6,641 bases of DNA, from NCBI GenBank assembly GCA_013213985.1, contig JABSSP010000009.1:1-6641 (forward strand), read 5' to 3'. Numbering within the stretch: the first letter of the stretch is position 1; the number at the start of each line of letters is the position of its first letter. Below are positions 1 to 6,321 of the stretch, one piece after another. This stretch comes from Candidatus Babelota bacterium. Its GTDB lineage: Bacteria > Babelota > Babeliae > Babelales > Vermiphilaceae. A program made the translations under genes and the position numbers. The notes below the pieces were generated by a model. That model searched no databases and had not been told where the DNA came from. It worked only from the letters and a program-made list of their open reading frames with translations.

Positions 1-801
1 TTCTTTTTTTAGTTCTTTTTTATCACGCTCTGATGCATCTACCGCATAAGGAACTACTGCATTACGCAAGAAATATTTTACTGGAATTATTTCAAGATGT
101 TCTTCGTGATACGCAACAATGTCACGTTCTGGAACAATACATCTGCTCATTACTTTATAACTTACGAGCTGATTAACTGCCTTCATTTTAGCAAATTTAT
201 CGCGTCCTTCTTTTTCAGAACAACCGGCAGCTTCAAAAATACCTTTCAATTCTACATAGCTCACGCCCTGGTCTTCGGCAACTTTTTTTAAATCGCGTTC
301 TATTGCCTCTTCTGAAAAGACCATATTATAACTTTTGGCTTTGTTATAAATAAGAGCTTCGTCTTTGAGTTCTTCAAGCGTATGCTGCTCACCATCGATG
401 CCCGGACGAACTTGATCAGAATGAGTAATAATGGTGTCACCAACTTTTGCAACAATACGATCCACTAAAATGAGTTCATCACTGTACTCTTCATCCTGAT
501 TGGCTACTTGTGTAGAAGAATCATTTTTGTCTTCGCAAACTTCTTGTCCTTCACACGCTATGCGCGTTGTTTCATCTTTAGGTCTATCCTGTTGGACATC
601 ATCGTCCTTTTCATCTGAGATAACATCATCCGAAGTCTGTGCAACAGTTAAAGTTTGAACCGCATCATCAATGGAAGTATCGCTTGTCTCGGTTACGTCT
701 ACACTGTCATCTGTCGCATACACAAAAACAGTGCAAGCAAAAAAAACAGAACATGCTGCTACAATTAAATAATTTTGTTTATCTCTTTTTTTTCTTACCA
801 T
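1..801 (-). CDS. SurA-like periplasmic chaperone / peptidyl-prolyl isomerase, C-terminus cut off
   Basis: 267 codons are visible and the frame is open at the window edge, so the C-terminal part is missing. Residues 1-29 form a signal peptide: a basic start (MVRKKRDK), a hydrophobic core around 11-28 and a plausible signal peptidase I site after VYA. Residues 31 to about 108 are an acidic linker rich in Asp, Ser and Thr, with Cys at 83 and 89. A SurA N-terminal-like domain follows from about 110 (LVDRIVAKVGDTIITHSD), with helices to about 225. The segment near 240-267 (VKYFLRNAVVPYAVDAS) looks like the start of a parvulin domain. SurA family proteins help outer-membrane proteins fold in the periplasm; that role is inferred here. 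The ATG at 801 is chosen because upstream in-frame starts run into stops; only a weak GGA lies 6 bases before it. It follows a related lipoprotein gene on the same strand. Confidence 0.8.
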   Translation of the reverse strand, partial: MVRKKRDKQNYLIVAACSVFFACTVFVYATDDSVDVTETSDTSIDDAVQTLTVAQTSDDVISDEKDDDVQQDRPKDETTRIACEGQEVCEDKNDSSTQVANQDEEYSDELILVDRIVAKVGDTIITHSDQVRPGIDGEQHTLEELKDEALIYNKAKSYNMVFSEEAIERDLKKVAEDQGVSYVELKGIFEAAGCSEKEGRDKFAKMKAVNQLVSYKVMSRCIVPERDIVAYHEEHLEIIPVKYFLRNAVVPYAVDASERDKKELKKE

Positions 802-827
802 GTTTTATCCATTCATCTGCTCATCAT

Positions 828-854
828 AAAAAATTAGGGGCTCAAGTGAGCCCC
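828..854 (-). terminator. Intrinsic terminator between the two chaperone-like genes
   Basis: On the minus strand a GC-rich hairpin with a 7-bp stem (GGGGCTC / GAGCCCC, loop ACTT, 837-854) is followed by TAATTTTTT. This is a standard Rho-independent terminator for the lipoprotein gene ending at 880. It lies entirely between that gene and the next start at 801, ending about 27 bases before it. If the promoter-like element at 868-897 is real, the same hairpin would lie in the leader of the downstream gene and could act as an attenuator. Confidence 0.8.
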
Positions 855-867
855 CTTCTATGCTTTT

Positions 868-897
868 AGTATACCACAATTACGCGGCGTGTGTCAT
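868..897 (-). promoter_or_regulatory. Candidate sigma70-type promoter for the SurA-like gene, upstream of the terminator
   Basis: The minus strand reads ATGACA (892-897), an 18-base spacer, then TATACT (868-873). Each hexamer matches the consensus at 5 of 6 positions, and TGG just before TATACT gives an extended -10 (TGnTATACT). The element overlaps the stop codon of the lipoprotein gene. Transcription would start near 861, a few bases before the terminator hairpin, giving a leader of about 60 bases for the gene starting at 801. The call rests on consensus match only. Confidence 0.45.
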
Positions 898-1998
898 ACC
901 CATTGGTGATTCATCTTGAGTATCAATTACATCGCAAGCATCGGCTTGTATTTGTTCTGATTGCTCAGCTTCTTGTTGCGCTTGCAACGCTGCTTGATGT
1001 TCTTCAATTGCCTTCCTCATGATCTCAGCCCGCTCTTCTTGCTTTTGAGCAAAGTAGTCAGTATTAATTGCAACATTATATTCTTCTTTCAGGCCTTCGA
1101 TTGCATCTTTAATTACTTCAGCTTGTTTTCTTTGTTTCACGCTTTGTTCGAGCTCATCTTTTATTTCAGCAAATGGACGATATTTTTTGTCTTCCTTTTC
1201 AATCGCGTTAATCACCCAGTATGAATCGTCAGCCTGCACCATTTCAATTGATGGGAATGTGGTCATTTTTTCAAGTGCATCACGAATTTCTTTGTCGACA
1301 CCCACACTTATGTTATTAACTAATCTGAAATTGCGACGCTTTTCATCTAAATCACCTTCTTTAACAAGCGAATCAAATTTTGTAGCATTGCCTTTTACTT
1401 TGTCAAAGAATGCTGTTGCTTCGTCCTGTGAACCGAATTCAACACCCACAGTATTTATACCACCTTGTGAAAGTAAAATTCCAGAAATTTCGTCTTTATT
1501 TTCTTCATAGAACTCTTTAACTTCTGAGGTTGTAACTTCCACAGGAAACTCTTTTCTAAAATATTGTCCATCAACCACTTGCCTGCCCATTTTCAGGATA
1601 TCTTCAAGAGCTTTTTTGTAATCTGGGGTTTGGTCGATACCTTTTTCTTTTACATAACGTTCAGCGATATAATTTGCTGACAACGCATTAAGGTATTGTT
1701 GTTCAACAAATTCTGGCCTCATCATATGAGCCATTTGCATGCGCGGATCTTTTTCTAAAAGTACTTGCAACTCTTCATCAAACATTTTTTTTGTAATGAG
1801 TGGTGTACCTTCCATGCTGACTAAAACTTCACTCCCGTCATCTGCAGCCGGCTTACACGCTGCAACAGCATCATTAGAAGATGGCGCAGAAGCATCAACC
1901 TTCTTAGATCCTGGCCACTCACAACCCGGTAGTAAAACTATAATGCTCAATAAACAAGCAAGTGATAGTTGCTGTTGTGTAAAGATTTTTCTTTTCAT
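880..1998 (-). CDS. Lipoprotein of the SurA/PrsA-like foldase family with a divergent isomerase domain
   Basis: 372 residues. The start is a type II signal peptide: MKRK, a hydrophobic stretch at about 11-24, and lipobox LPGC with the lipidated Cys at 26. Pro at -2 is less usual but acceptable. A low-complexity Ala/Ser/Asp linker runs to about 55. A SurA-N-like helical domain follows (VSMEGTPLITKKMFDEEL, about 60-175), then a region placed like a parvulin domain (about 180-270) that lacks clear active-site motifs. After it comes the typical closing helix (YRPFAEIKDELEQSVKQR). Residues about 313-350 are a Gln/Glu/Ala-rich helix, probably a coiled coil. The ATG at 1998 has the ribosome binding site AAAGGGA (2004-2010) 5 bases upstream. 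Anchoring to a periplasm-facing membrane and a chaperone role are inferred from family and lipobox; isomerase activity is doubtful. LspA, encoded in this window, would cleave its signal peptide. A strong terminator follows. Confidence 0.8.
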   Translation of the reverse strand: MKRKIFTQQQLSLACLLSIIVLLPGCEWPGSKKVDASAPSSNDAVAACKPAADDGSEVLVSMEGTPLITKKMFDEELQVLLEKDPRMQMAHMMRPEFVEQQYLNALSANYIAERYVKEKGIDQTPDYKKALEDILKMGRQVVDGQYFRKEFPVEVTTSEVKEFYEENKDEISGILLSQGGINTVGVEFGSQDEATAFFDKVKGNATKFDSLVKEGDLDEKRRNFRLVNNISVGVDKEIRDALEKMTTFPSIEMVQADDSYWVINAIEKEDKKYRPFAEIKDELEQSVKQRKQAEVIKDAIEGLKEEYNVAINTDYFAQKQEERAEIMRKAIEEHQAALQAQQEAEQSEQIQADACDVIDTQDESPMGMTHAA

Positions 1999-2069
1999 AT
2001 TGTTCCCTTTTAATTATTTTTTTGGAAAAACTATTTTTTCTCGGCATTATGGCTATACAACTTGCAGAT

Positions 2070-2098
2070 ATGCTACCACAGAATGTGCTGACTGACAA
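2070..2098 (-). promoter_or_regulatory. Candidate promoter for the foldase lipoprotein gene
   Basis: The minus strand shows TTGTCA (2093-2098; 5 of 6), a 17-base spacer and TAGCAT (2070-2075; 4 of 6). Transcription would begin near 2063, giving a leader of about 65 bases before the ATG at 1998. It is the best hexamer pair I found in the 281-base spacer, but the -10 is weak. Confidence 0.3.
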
Positions 2099-2182
2099 GA
2101 CAAAATAACGATCACCACTCATAAAAAAATCTATGAACTATTGATATAAAACTTAATTTAATAAAAGTTTCTTTTAAACTAA

Positions 2183-2269
2183 CAGCATAATTATGTTCCT
2201 TGCAGCAACTACATAGGAGAAAAAGATGATGACAGTGGGGATGATCAGCAGGTCGACGATGATGCTTAA
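2183..2269 (+). pseudogene. Possible acidic C-terminal remnant of a lost gene
   Basis: The frame opens after a TAA at 2180 and has no usable start codon. It ends in an Asp-rich tail (EKDDDSGDDQQVDDDA, then TAA at 2267-2269), which looks like the natural C-terminus of an acidic protein. The stretch 2225-2275 is clearly richer in G and C than its surroundings, unlike the AT-rich spacer to its left. It abuts the 3' end of comF tail to tail. It could be the relic of a gene once convergent with comF, or chance GAT/GAC repeats. Confidence 0.2.
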
Positions 2270-2285
2270 GAAGTTTGAATTATAA
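2226..2285 (+). CDS. Possible 19-residue ORF with a strong ribosome binding site
   Basis: ATG at 2226 is preceded at 6 bases by AGGAG (2215-2219), one of the best Shine-Dalgarno matches in the window. The frame encodes MMTVGMISRSTMMLKKFEL and stops at 2283-2285, overlapping the comF 3' end by six bases. The peptide is Met-rich with no recognisable domain, and I see no convincing plus-strand promoter before it. It shares its bases with the acidic frame at 2183-2269, so at most one of the two readings is likely to be meaningful. The purine-rich AGGAGAAAAAG may be coincidental. Confidence 0.2.
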   Translation: MMTVGMISRSTMMLKKFEL

Positions 2286-2981
2286 TGCTCTACACGCAAC
2301 AACTGCGGTAATTGAGCTTGGCCTTAGTTTAATTAATTCTCGTGCAGCAGCATGCAGTGTTGCGCCCGTAGTCATAACATCGTCAACAAGTAAAAGATGC
2401 TTATCTTTGTACAATGCACGATCAACTTTTTTAAGTGAAAAAGCACCTTTAAGATTTGTAATGCGTTGCTCTTGTGTCAAATCAGATTGAAATTGCGTGT
2501 GGCGATTTCTTTTTAAAATATCTGCTAATTGAACACCACATTGTTCATGCAAATACAACGCCATTTCATATGATTGATTAAAGCCACGCGATGCACGACG
2601 CATCCAATGCAACGGAACAGAAATTATATAATCATACTTTTGCAATTGCACCTGCGGCATCGCCAAAATTAATTGTGCAAGTTGTTTACTTGAAACAACA
2701 CAACTCCACCGTTTTGCCAATATTAATTTTTTAAGTGGGTCTTTATATGCACCGACAGCAAAAACTTTTAAGCCATACTTTTTTGTGACTTCCAAGTTGC
2801 AAGAAACGACTTGCTGTATTTTGTTTGTGCACACGTCACAAAAAACGGTTCTTTTTTCTAAAAAAAGATTGCAAAAATTACACGCAGGTGGCGCAATAAA
2901 GTCACATAAAAAACGACCCGATGTTTTTAATGCATTTGTAATATGTCTAGGCGTAAAATAACGAGAAATTAATTTAAACAA
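2280..2981 (-). CDS. comF: ComF-family phosphoribosyltransferase-like protein
   Basis: 233 residues, normal for the family. An N-terminal four-Cys zinc-binding motif is seen at C34, C37, C48 and C51 (CNFC and CDVC). Then come the ComF signatures: VPLHWMRRASRGFNQ (122-136), the K/R-x-R-x-T-x-x-Q-x-x-L pattern at about 157-168 with NLKGAF (176-181), and the PRPP-binding loop LLLVDDVMTTGATL (196-209). ComF is needed for DNA uptake in transformable bacteria; in others its role is uncertain and may concern recycling of nucleic-acid parts. The start is TTG at 2981, since no ATG or GTG lies nearby in frame. It overlaps the pgpA stop by 8 bases and has no good ribosome binding site, so translation is probably coupled to pgpA. 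It is the last gene of the operon. Confidence 0.9.
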   Translation of the reverse strand: MFKLISRYFTPRHITNALKTSGRFLCDFIAPPACNFCNLFLEKRTVFCDVCTNKIQQVVSCNLEVTKKYGLKVFAVGAYKDPLKKLILAKRWSCVVSSKQLAQLILAMPQVQLQKYDYIISVPLHWMRRASRGFNQSYEMALYLHEQCGVQLADILKRNRHTQFQSDLTQEQRITNLKGAFSLKKVDRALYKDKHLLLVDDVMTTGATLHAAARELIKLRPSSITAVVACRAL

Positions 2982-3447
2982 CGTAGCGACCGAAATAAAT
3001 TAAAAGATGTAAAACAATGTTGCTATAGATACCTGCTACTACATCATCTAAAATAACCCCACGTGCACCATGCATCAACTCAATGCGATTGATTCCAAAA
3101 AATTTAGTGATATCAAAAAAACGAAATAAAAAAAAACCAATAAGAATTCGTTGTGGCGTCACTTCAATGCCAATAAATGTAATTAAAAAACCAACAAGTT
3201 CGTCAATCACAATTTCTGAAGGATCATTGCCATTATCTAACAACGCAAGTGCTCGATCAACAATAGGAAAACTGACTAAAAAAATAATGAAAGTCACGAA
3301 CGTATAAGCAACAATATTCAAGTTCAATTGACCAAGAAAATAAACAAGTGGAACTGTTGCAAGAGTGCCCACAGTTCCAGGAAATATAAAATACCCACAC
3401 GGTCCAAGCGTCGCTAACAACGCCCAAAAAGAAAATAGCTGTTTCAT
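2974..3447 (-). CDS. pgpA: Phosphatidylglycerophosphatase A
   Basis: 157 residues, typical length. PgpA removes the phosphate from phosphatidylglycerol phosphate at the inner membrane, giving phosphatidylglycerol. Family motifs appear in order: GPCGYFIFPGTVGTLA (15-30; usual G-x-G-x-x-P-x-x-PGT-x-GS), DPSEIVIDELVG (75-86) with the acidic residues of the active site, FRFFDITKFFGINRIE (108-123), and HGARGVILDDVVAGIYS (126-142). Several hydrophobic segments fit an integral membrane protein. Small departures from consensus are FFGIN where KPxPI is usual and HGARG where GGxG is usual. The ATG at 3447 overlaps the lspA stop (ATGA), with AGGGA (3451-3455) only 3 bases upstream. Phosphatidylglycerol is the lipid donor for lipoprotein maturation, which fits its place beside lspA. 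Confidence 0.93.
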   Translation of the reverse strand: MKQLFSFWALLATLGPCGYFIFPGTVGTLATVPLVYFLGQLNLNIVAYTFVTFIIFLVSFPIVDRALALLDNGNDPSEIVIDELVGFLITFIGIEVTPQRILIGFFLFRFFDITKFFGINRIELMHGARGVILDDVVAGIYSNIVLHLLIYFGRYVV

Positions 3448-3908
3448 TGTTCCCTATAATTTTGAATCAACATAATCAGAACACCAACAACAATAAAACA
3501 ATCTGCTACATTAAAAACTGGCCACGACCATTTACCGTATGACAACAAAACAAAATCAATCACACCGCGATGAAGAATGCGATCCATTAGATTAGACAAC
3601 GCGCCAGTCAAAACTAATGTTTCTGCAATAATAATTTTACCTTGTTGCAAACGGCACATTATATGATAGACAAGAGCAAAACATAAAAGTGCAATGCACA
3701 CAGTAAAAAAATGATACACATATGTGCCAGATGAATTAAATAAGCCCCATGATATACCACAATTAAAAACTAAACTAAAACTTAGAAAGTCATTAACTTC
3801 ATATGCATGCACAAAATGTTTGATCGCAAATAATTTAGTATATCGATCAAAGAAAAACAAAATACCAAAAAGTGCAAAGTAATAACGGGATAAAAAACGA
3901 GCTATCAT
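3444..3908 (-). CDS. lspA: Lipoprotein signal peptidase (signal peptidase II)
   Basis: 154 residues with four predicted membrane segments (about 8-27, 65-85, 92-107 and 131-149). This inner-membrane aspartic protease cuts the signal peptide of prolipoproteins in front of the lipid-modified Cys. Family motifs are DRYTK (21-25; usual DQxTK), FNCGISWG (48-55), GALSNLMDR (102-110), GVIDF (115-119) and FNVADCFIVVG (132-142). By comparison with known LspA proteins, D118 and D136 form the catalytic pair, and N49, N106, D109, R110 and N133 are the conserved supporting residues; all are present. The ATG overlaps the pheT stop in an ATGA junction and lacks a clear ribosome binding site, pointing to coupled translation. 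The lipoprotein encoded at 880-1998 is a likely substrate. Confidence 0.95.
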   Translation of the reverse strand: MIARFLSRYYFALFGILFFFDRYTKLFAIKHFVHAYEVNDFLSFSLVFNCGISWGLFNSSGTYVYHFFTVCIALLCFALVYHIMCRLQQGKIIIAETLVLTGALSNLMDRILHRGVIDFVLLSYGKWSWPVFNVADCFIVVGVLIMLIQNYREQ

Positions 3909-6235
3909 CGAATTATTGCACCAAGATTTTGTAACCGATCAACTGCTTTTTCCCAAATAACATCTGCCTCTTCTTTGGTCAGTGTTTTATTAGAATCAGT
4001 AATCACAAAACGGATGGTCAACGACTTTTTGTCTTCCCATTCTTTTTTCTGGAAAAAATCAACTAACCTCACTGAAGAAATACGATTATCAATTTCAGCA
4101 ATAACGTCAGAAACTTGTGCGACCGTTAATTCAAGTGGCACCAACATACTAATGTCACGATCAATTGAAGGATACTTACTTGCAGGCTTATAAACAGGAA
4201 CAGGGTGCCGATAGTTAAGTAAATAATCACCATCAAGTTCAAAAATAAACGCGTCACCTTGCGCAACCGATTCAAAAAATGAATGATTTACGTTTCCTGC
4301 AGTTCCAATGTTTTTTCCATTGTGCACGATGCACGCAGTTTTGTTTGAATTAAACCATGGAGCTAATGGACCGTCGACTTTTTGCCATTCGACGTTTAAT
4401 TTTAGTCCATCAAATAATGTCGTTAGGTTTGCTTTGGCATCATAAAAATCAACAGTATTTTTTTGATCAAAAACGATTCCTGAAAGTGCTTTTTTTTCTT
4501 GCACTTGTGGATCTTTTTTCCAAATGCGACCCCATTCAAAAAAACGTACATAATTATACTCACCACTATGATCACGAACTGCTTTAAAAAGATTAGGAAT
4601 TAATGAAGTAACTAGTCGTCGCCAGTTTTCTGAAACAGGACTTTTTACTTCTAATGTTTTTCCCGGATCCCAATTGATGGAACGCAAAAAACTTTCGTCA
4701 AAAAAAGCGTATTGCTGCAATTCGCGCATTGCAAGCGCAGACGCCATTAGTTGCTTAATCGTGCGCACGCGCATGACATCACTGATATCAAATGTTGCCA
4801 TTTGTCGGGTTGGTAAAACATATGGAATATTGGCATACCCAAAAAAGCGAACTACTTCTTCAACCAAATCTTCTTTGATTGTAATATCTTTAGTACTCCT
4901 AAATGGCGGAACTTCAACTTTATACGTTAAGTCAGTACCTTTGCCCTCTTTTTTTACACCAAAACCTAATTTTTCAAAAGTTGTGCACACAAAATCAAAA
5001 GCAACGGTTGTTCCAATTTGATTTTCTATAAACGAATGTTTGATTGTTATTTCTTTTGGCTCTGCACGTTTACCTAAAGAAATAATATCATGAGTGATTT
5101 GTAACGGTATATCCGAGTCAGTAATTAATTTTAAAAAACGACGAATACCCGTAACATTTTGATTTGGATCTAAACTTTTTTCAAACCGTGCAGACGCTTC
5201 AGTTCGTACTTTAAACCGCGCTGATGTTCGACGGACTGTTTGTGCATTAAAACATGCTGATTCAATAAATAAAGAAGTAGTTTCAGGATTAATCCCACTG
5301 TTGCTGCCACCCATAATACCTGCAAGCGCAAGCGGTTTTTCACCATCGGTGACAACAAGATCGTCACTTGATAATTCTATTTTTTGTCCGTCGAGCAATG
5401 TTAATTTTTCTTTGTTCTGTGCGTTGCGAATGACAACTTTTTTTGTTGGAATTTCTTGTGCATCGAACGCATGCATTGGCTGACTTATATCAAGCATTAC
5501 ATAATTCGTCATATCAACCACGACATCAATGGAACGGCTATCAACACGCGATAGTCTACTTGTCATCCATAACAATGCAGGTCGGTTTTCAATATGTTCA
5601 ACAAACAACCCGGCAAAACGTCTGCATGCTTTGTCATTTTCTACTTTGATAGCAAACGGATAATCCTTCTGACTCACGCCACTTAAAGGATAATTTTTTA
5701 TTTCTGTATGGGTGATAAAATCTACCAGTGGTTTGAACGGTACATTTAAAATTGCTGCAACTTCACGCGCAACACCACGATGTCCCCACATGTCAGGACG
5801 GTTGGTCACAGATTTGTTATCTAGGTCTAAAATATAATCTTTAGTTTCAAAATGTTTTTTCCATTTTCCTGCAAAGTGCTTATCATCACAAGAGAGTCTA
5901 GGAATAATCATTTCTTTATCACCACCTAAATTAATTGAAGTCGCCCAACGCACATCGTCGCCATCTTTTTTAATTAAAAAAATAGCATCTTTTTGTGTAT
6001 CAGAACGCGTAGGCAGAGTGTAATGAGCATCCCACTCGTCACTATGAACTTTAGTTGTGTCACCGTCTGCTAACGTAACACGCGCAAACGAAAGACTATC
6101 TAAATCAACTTCTACTTTTTTAAAACCTTCAATCTCTGCTGTCATTTCATTAAATTTTGCAACGAGTTCCGCTACATCAATAGAATGCCAATCCGCATCG
6201 ATGTGATCAAAAATCCAGGCCAGTGATAATTTCAT
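3905..6235 (-). CDS. pheT: Phenylalanyl-tRNA synthetase beta chain
   Basis: 776 residues, close to the usual bacterial length of about 790-800. With PheS it forms an (alpha-beta)2 enzyme that charges tRNA-Phe; the beta chain edits mischarged Tyr and binds tRNA. Domains in order: N-terminal helical start (SLAWIFDHID); a divergent segment at 40-135 where the OB-fold tRNA-binding domain normally lies; B3/B4 editing domain (about 140-370) with NRPDMWGHRGVAREVA, NYVMLDISQPMHAFD (244-258), LALAGIMGGSNSG and FKVRTEASARFE; B5 domain (about 395-475) with VPPFRSTKDITIKEDLVEEV; a catalytic-like core (about 485-670); and the C-terminal FDX-ACB domain (about 682-776) with KYPSIDRDISMLV. AAAAGG (6246-6251) lies 10 bases before the ATG. 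It is first in the operon; pheS is not adjacent in this window. Confidence 0.97.
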   Translation of the reverse strand: MKLSLAWIFDHIDADWHSIDVAELVAKFNEMTAEIEGFKKVEVDLDSLSFARVTLADGDTTKVHSDEWDAHYTLPTRSDTQKDAIFLIKKDGDDVRWATSINLGGDKEMIIPRLSCDDKHFAGKWKKHFETKDYILDLDNKSVTNRPDMWGHRGVAREVAAILNVPFKPLVDFITHTEIKNYPLSGVSQKDYPFAIKVENDKACRRFAGLFVEHIENRPALLWMTSRLSRVDSRSIDVVVDMTNYVMLDISQPMHAFDAQEIPTKKVVIRNAQNKEKLTLLDGQKIELSSDDLVVTDGEKPLALAGIMGGSNSGINPETTSLFIESACFNAQTVRRTSARFKVRTEASARFEKSLDPNQNVTGIRRFLKLITDSDIPLQITHDIISLGKRAEPKEITIKHSFIENQIGTTVAFDFVCTTFEKLGFGVKKEGKGTDLTYKVEVPPFRSTKDITIKEDLVEEVVRFFGYANIPYVLPTRQMATFDISDVMRVRTIKQLMASALAMRELQQYAFFDESFLRSINWDPGKTLEVKSPVSENWRRLVTSLIPNLFKAVRDHSGEYNYVRFFEWGRIWKKDPQVQEKKALSGIVFDQKNTVDFYDAKANLTTLFDGLKLNVEWQKVDGPLAPWFNSNKTACIVHNGKNIGTAGNVNHSFFESVAQGDAFIFELDGDYLLNYRHPVPVYKPASKYPSIDRDISMLVPLELTVAQVSDVIAEIDNRISSVRLVDFFQKKEWEDKKSLTIRFVITDSNKTLTKEEADVIWEKAVDRLQNLGAIIR

Positions 6236-6269
6236 GGAAACATTACCTTTTATCTAAGAAATTTAGCTA

Positions 6270-6291
6270 CTTTTTATGATACGATAAAAAG
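6270..6291. repeat. 8-bp inverted repeat overlapping the pheT promoter
   Basis: CTTTTTAT (6270-6277) and ATAAAAAG (6284-6291) are perfect inverted copies around a 6-base centre GATACG. The dyad covers the -10 hexamer and part of the spacer of the pheT promoter candidate. It could be an operator, or a chance product of A/T runs. Confidence 0.4.
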
Positions 6292-6304
6292 GAAAAAGCT
6301 TCAA
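6276..6304 (-). promoter_or_regulatory. Candidate promoter of the pheT-lspA-pgpA-comF operon
   Basis: The minus strand reads TTGAAG (6299-6304; 4 of 6), a 17-base spacer and TATCAT (6276-6281; 5 of 6). Transcription would start near 6269 and leave only about 33 bases before the pheT ATG. That is too short for a T-box or a phenylalanine-codon leader peptide, so attenuation of the known pheS-pheT kind is not supported. The next three genes overlap end to end with no gaps, so this promoter probably serves all four. Confidence 0.55.
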
Positions 6305-6321
6305 TGTATACCACACGCCAA

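Noticed and set aside
1187..1510. 107-codon plus-strand ORF
   Set aside because: Antisense shadow of the lipoprotein gene; Ser-rich with no family signature.
1739..2095. 118-codon plus-strand ORF
   Set aside because: It lies antisense to the well-supported lipoprotein gene and its spacer, with a Ser/Thr-rich composition typical of a shadow frame and no ribosome binding site or domain.
1919..2122. 67-codon minus-strand ORF overlapping the lipoprotein start
   Set aside because: It is out of frame with the lipoprotein gene and crosses its promoter region and start; the lipobox-bearing frame has the better ribosome binding site.
2161..2180. Possible terminator for the comF operon on the minus strand
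   Set aside because: The stem is only 5 bp, all but one pair A-T (AGTTT/AAACT), and the following T-run is broken, so it is too weak to call.
2186..2195. Perfect 10-base palindrome CATAATTATG
   Set aside because: Short, A/T-rich and not placed on a recognisable promoter; expected by chance in this composition.
4674..5021. 115-codon plus-strand ORF inside pheT
   Set aside because: Antisense to the conserved PheT B5 and core region; a shadow frame.
6236..6275. T-box or phenylalanine leader-peptide attenuator for pheT
   Set aside because: The predicted leader is about 33 bases, with no room for a leader ORF or T-box and no terminator hairpin.
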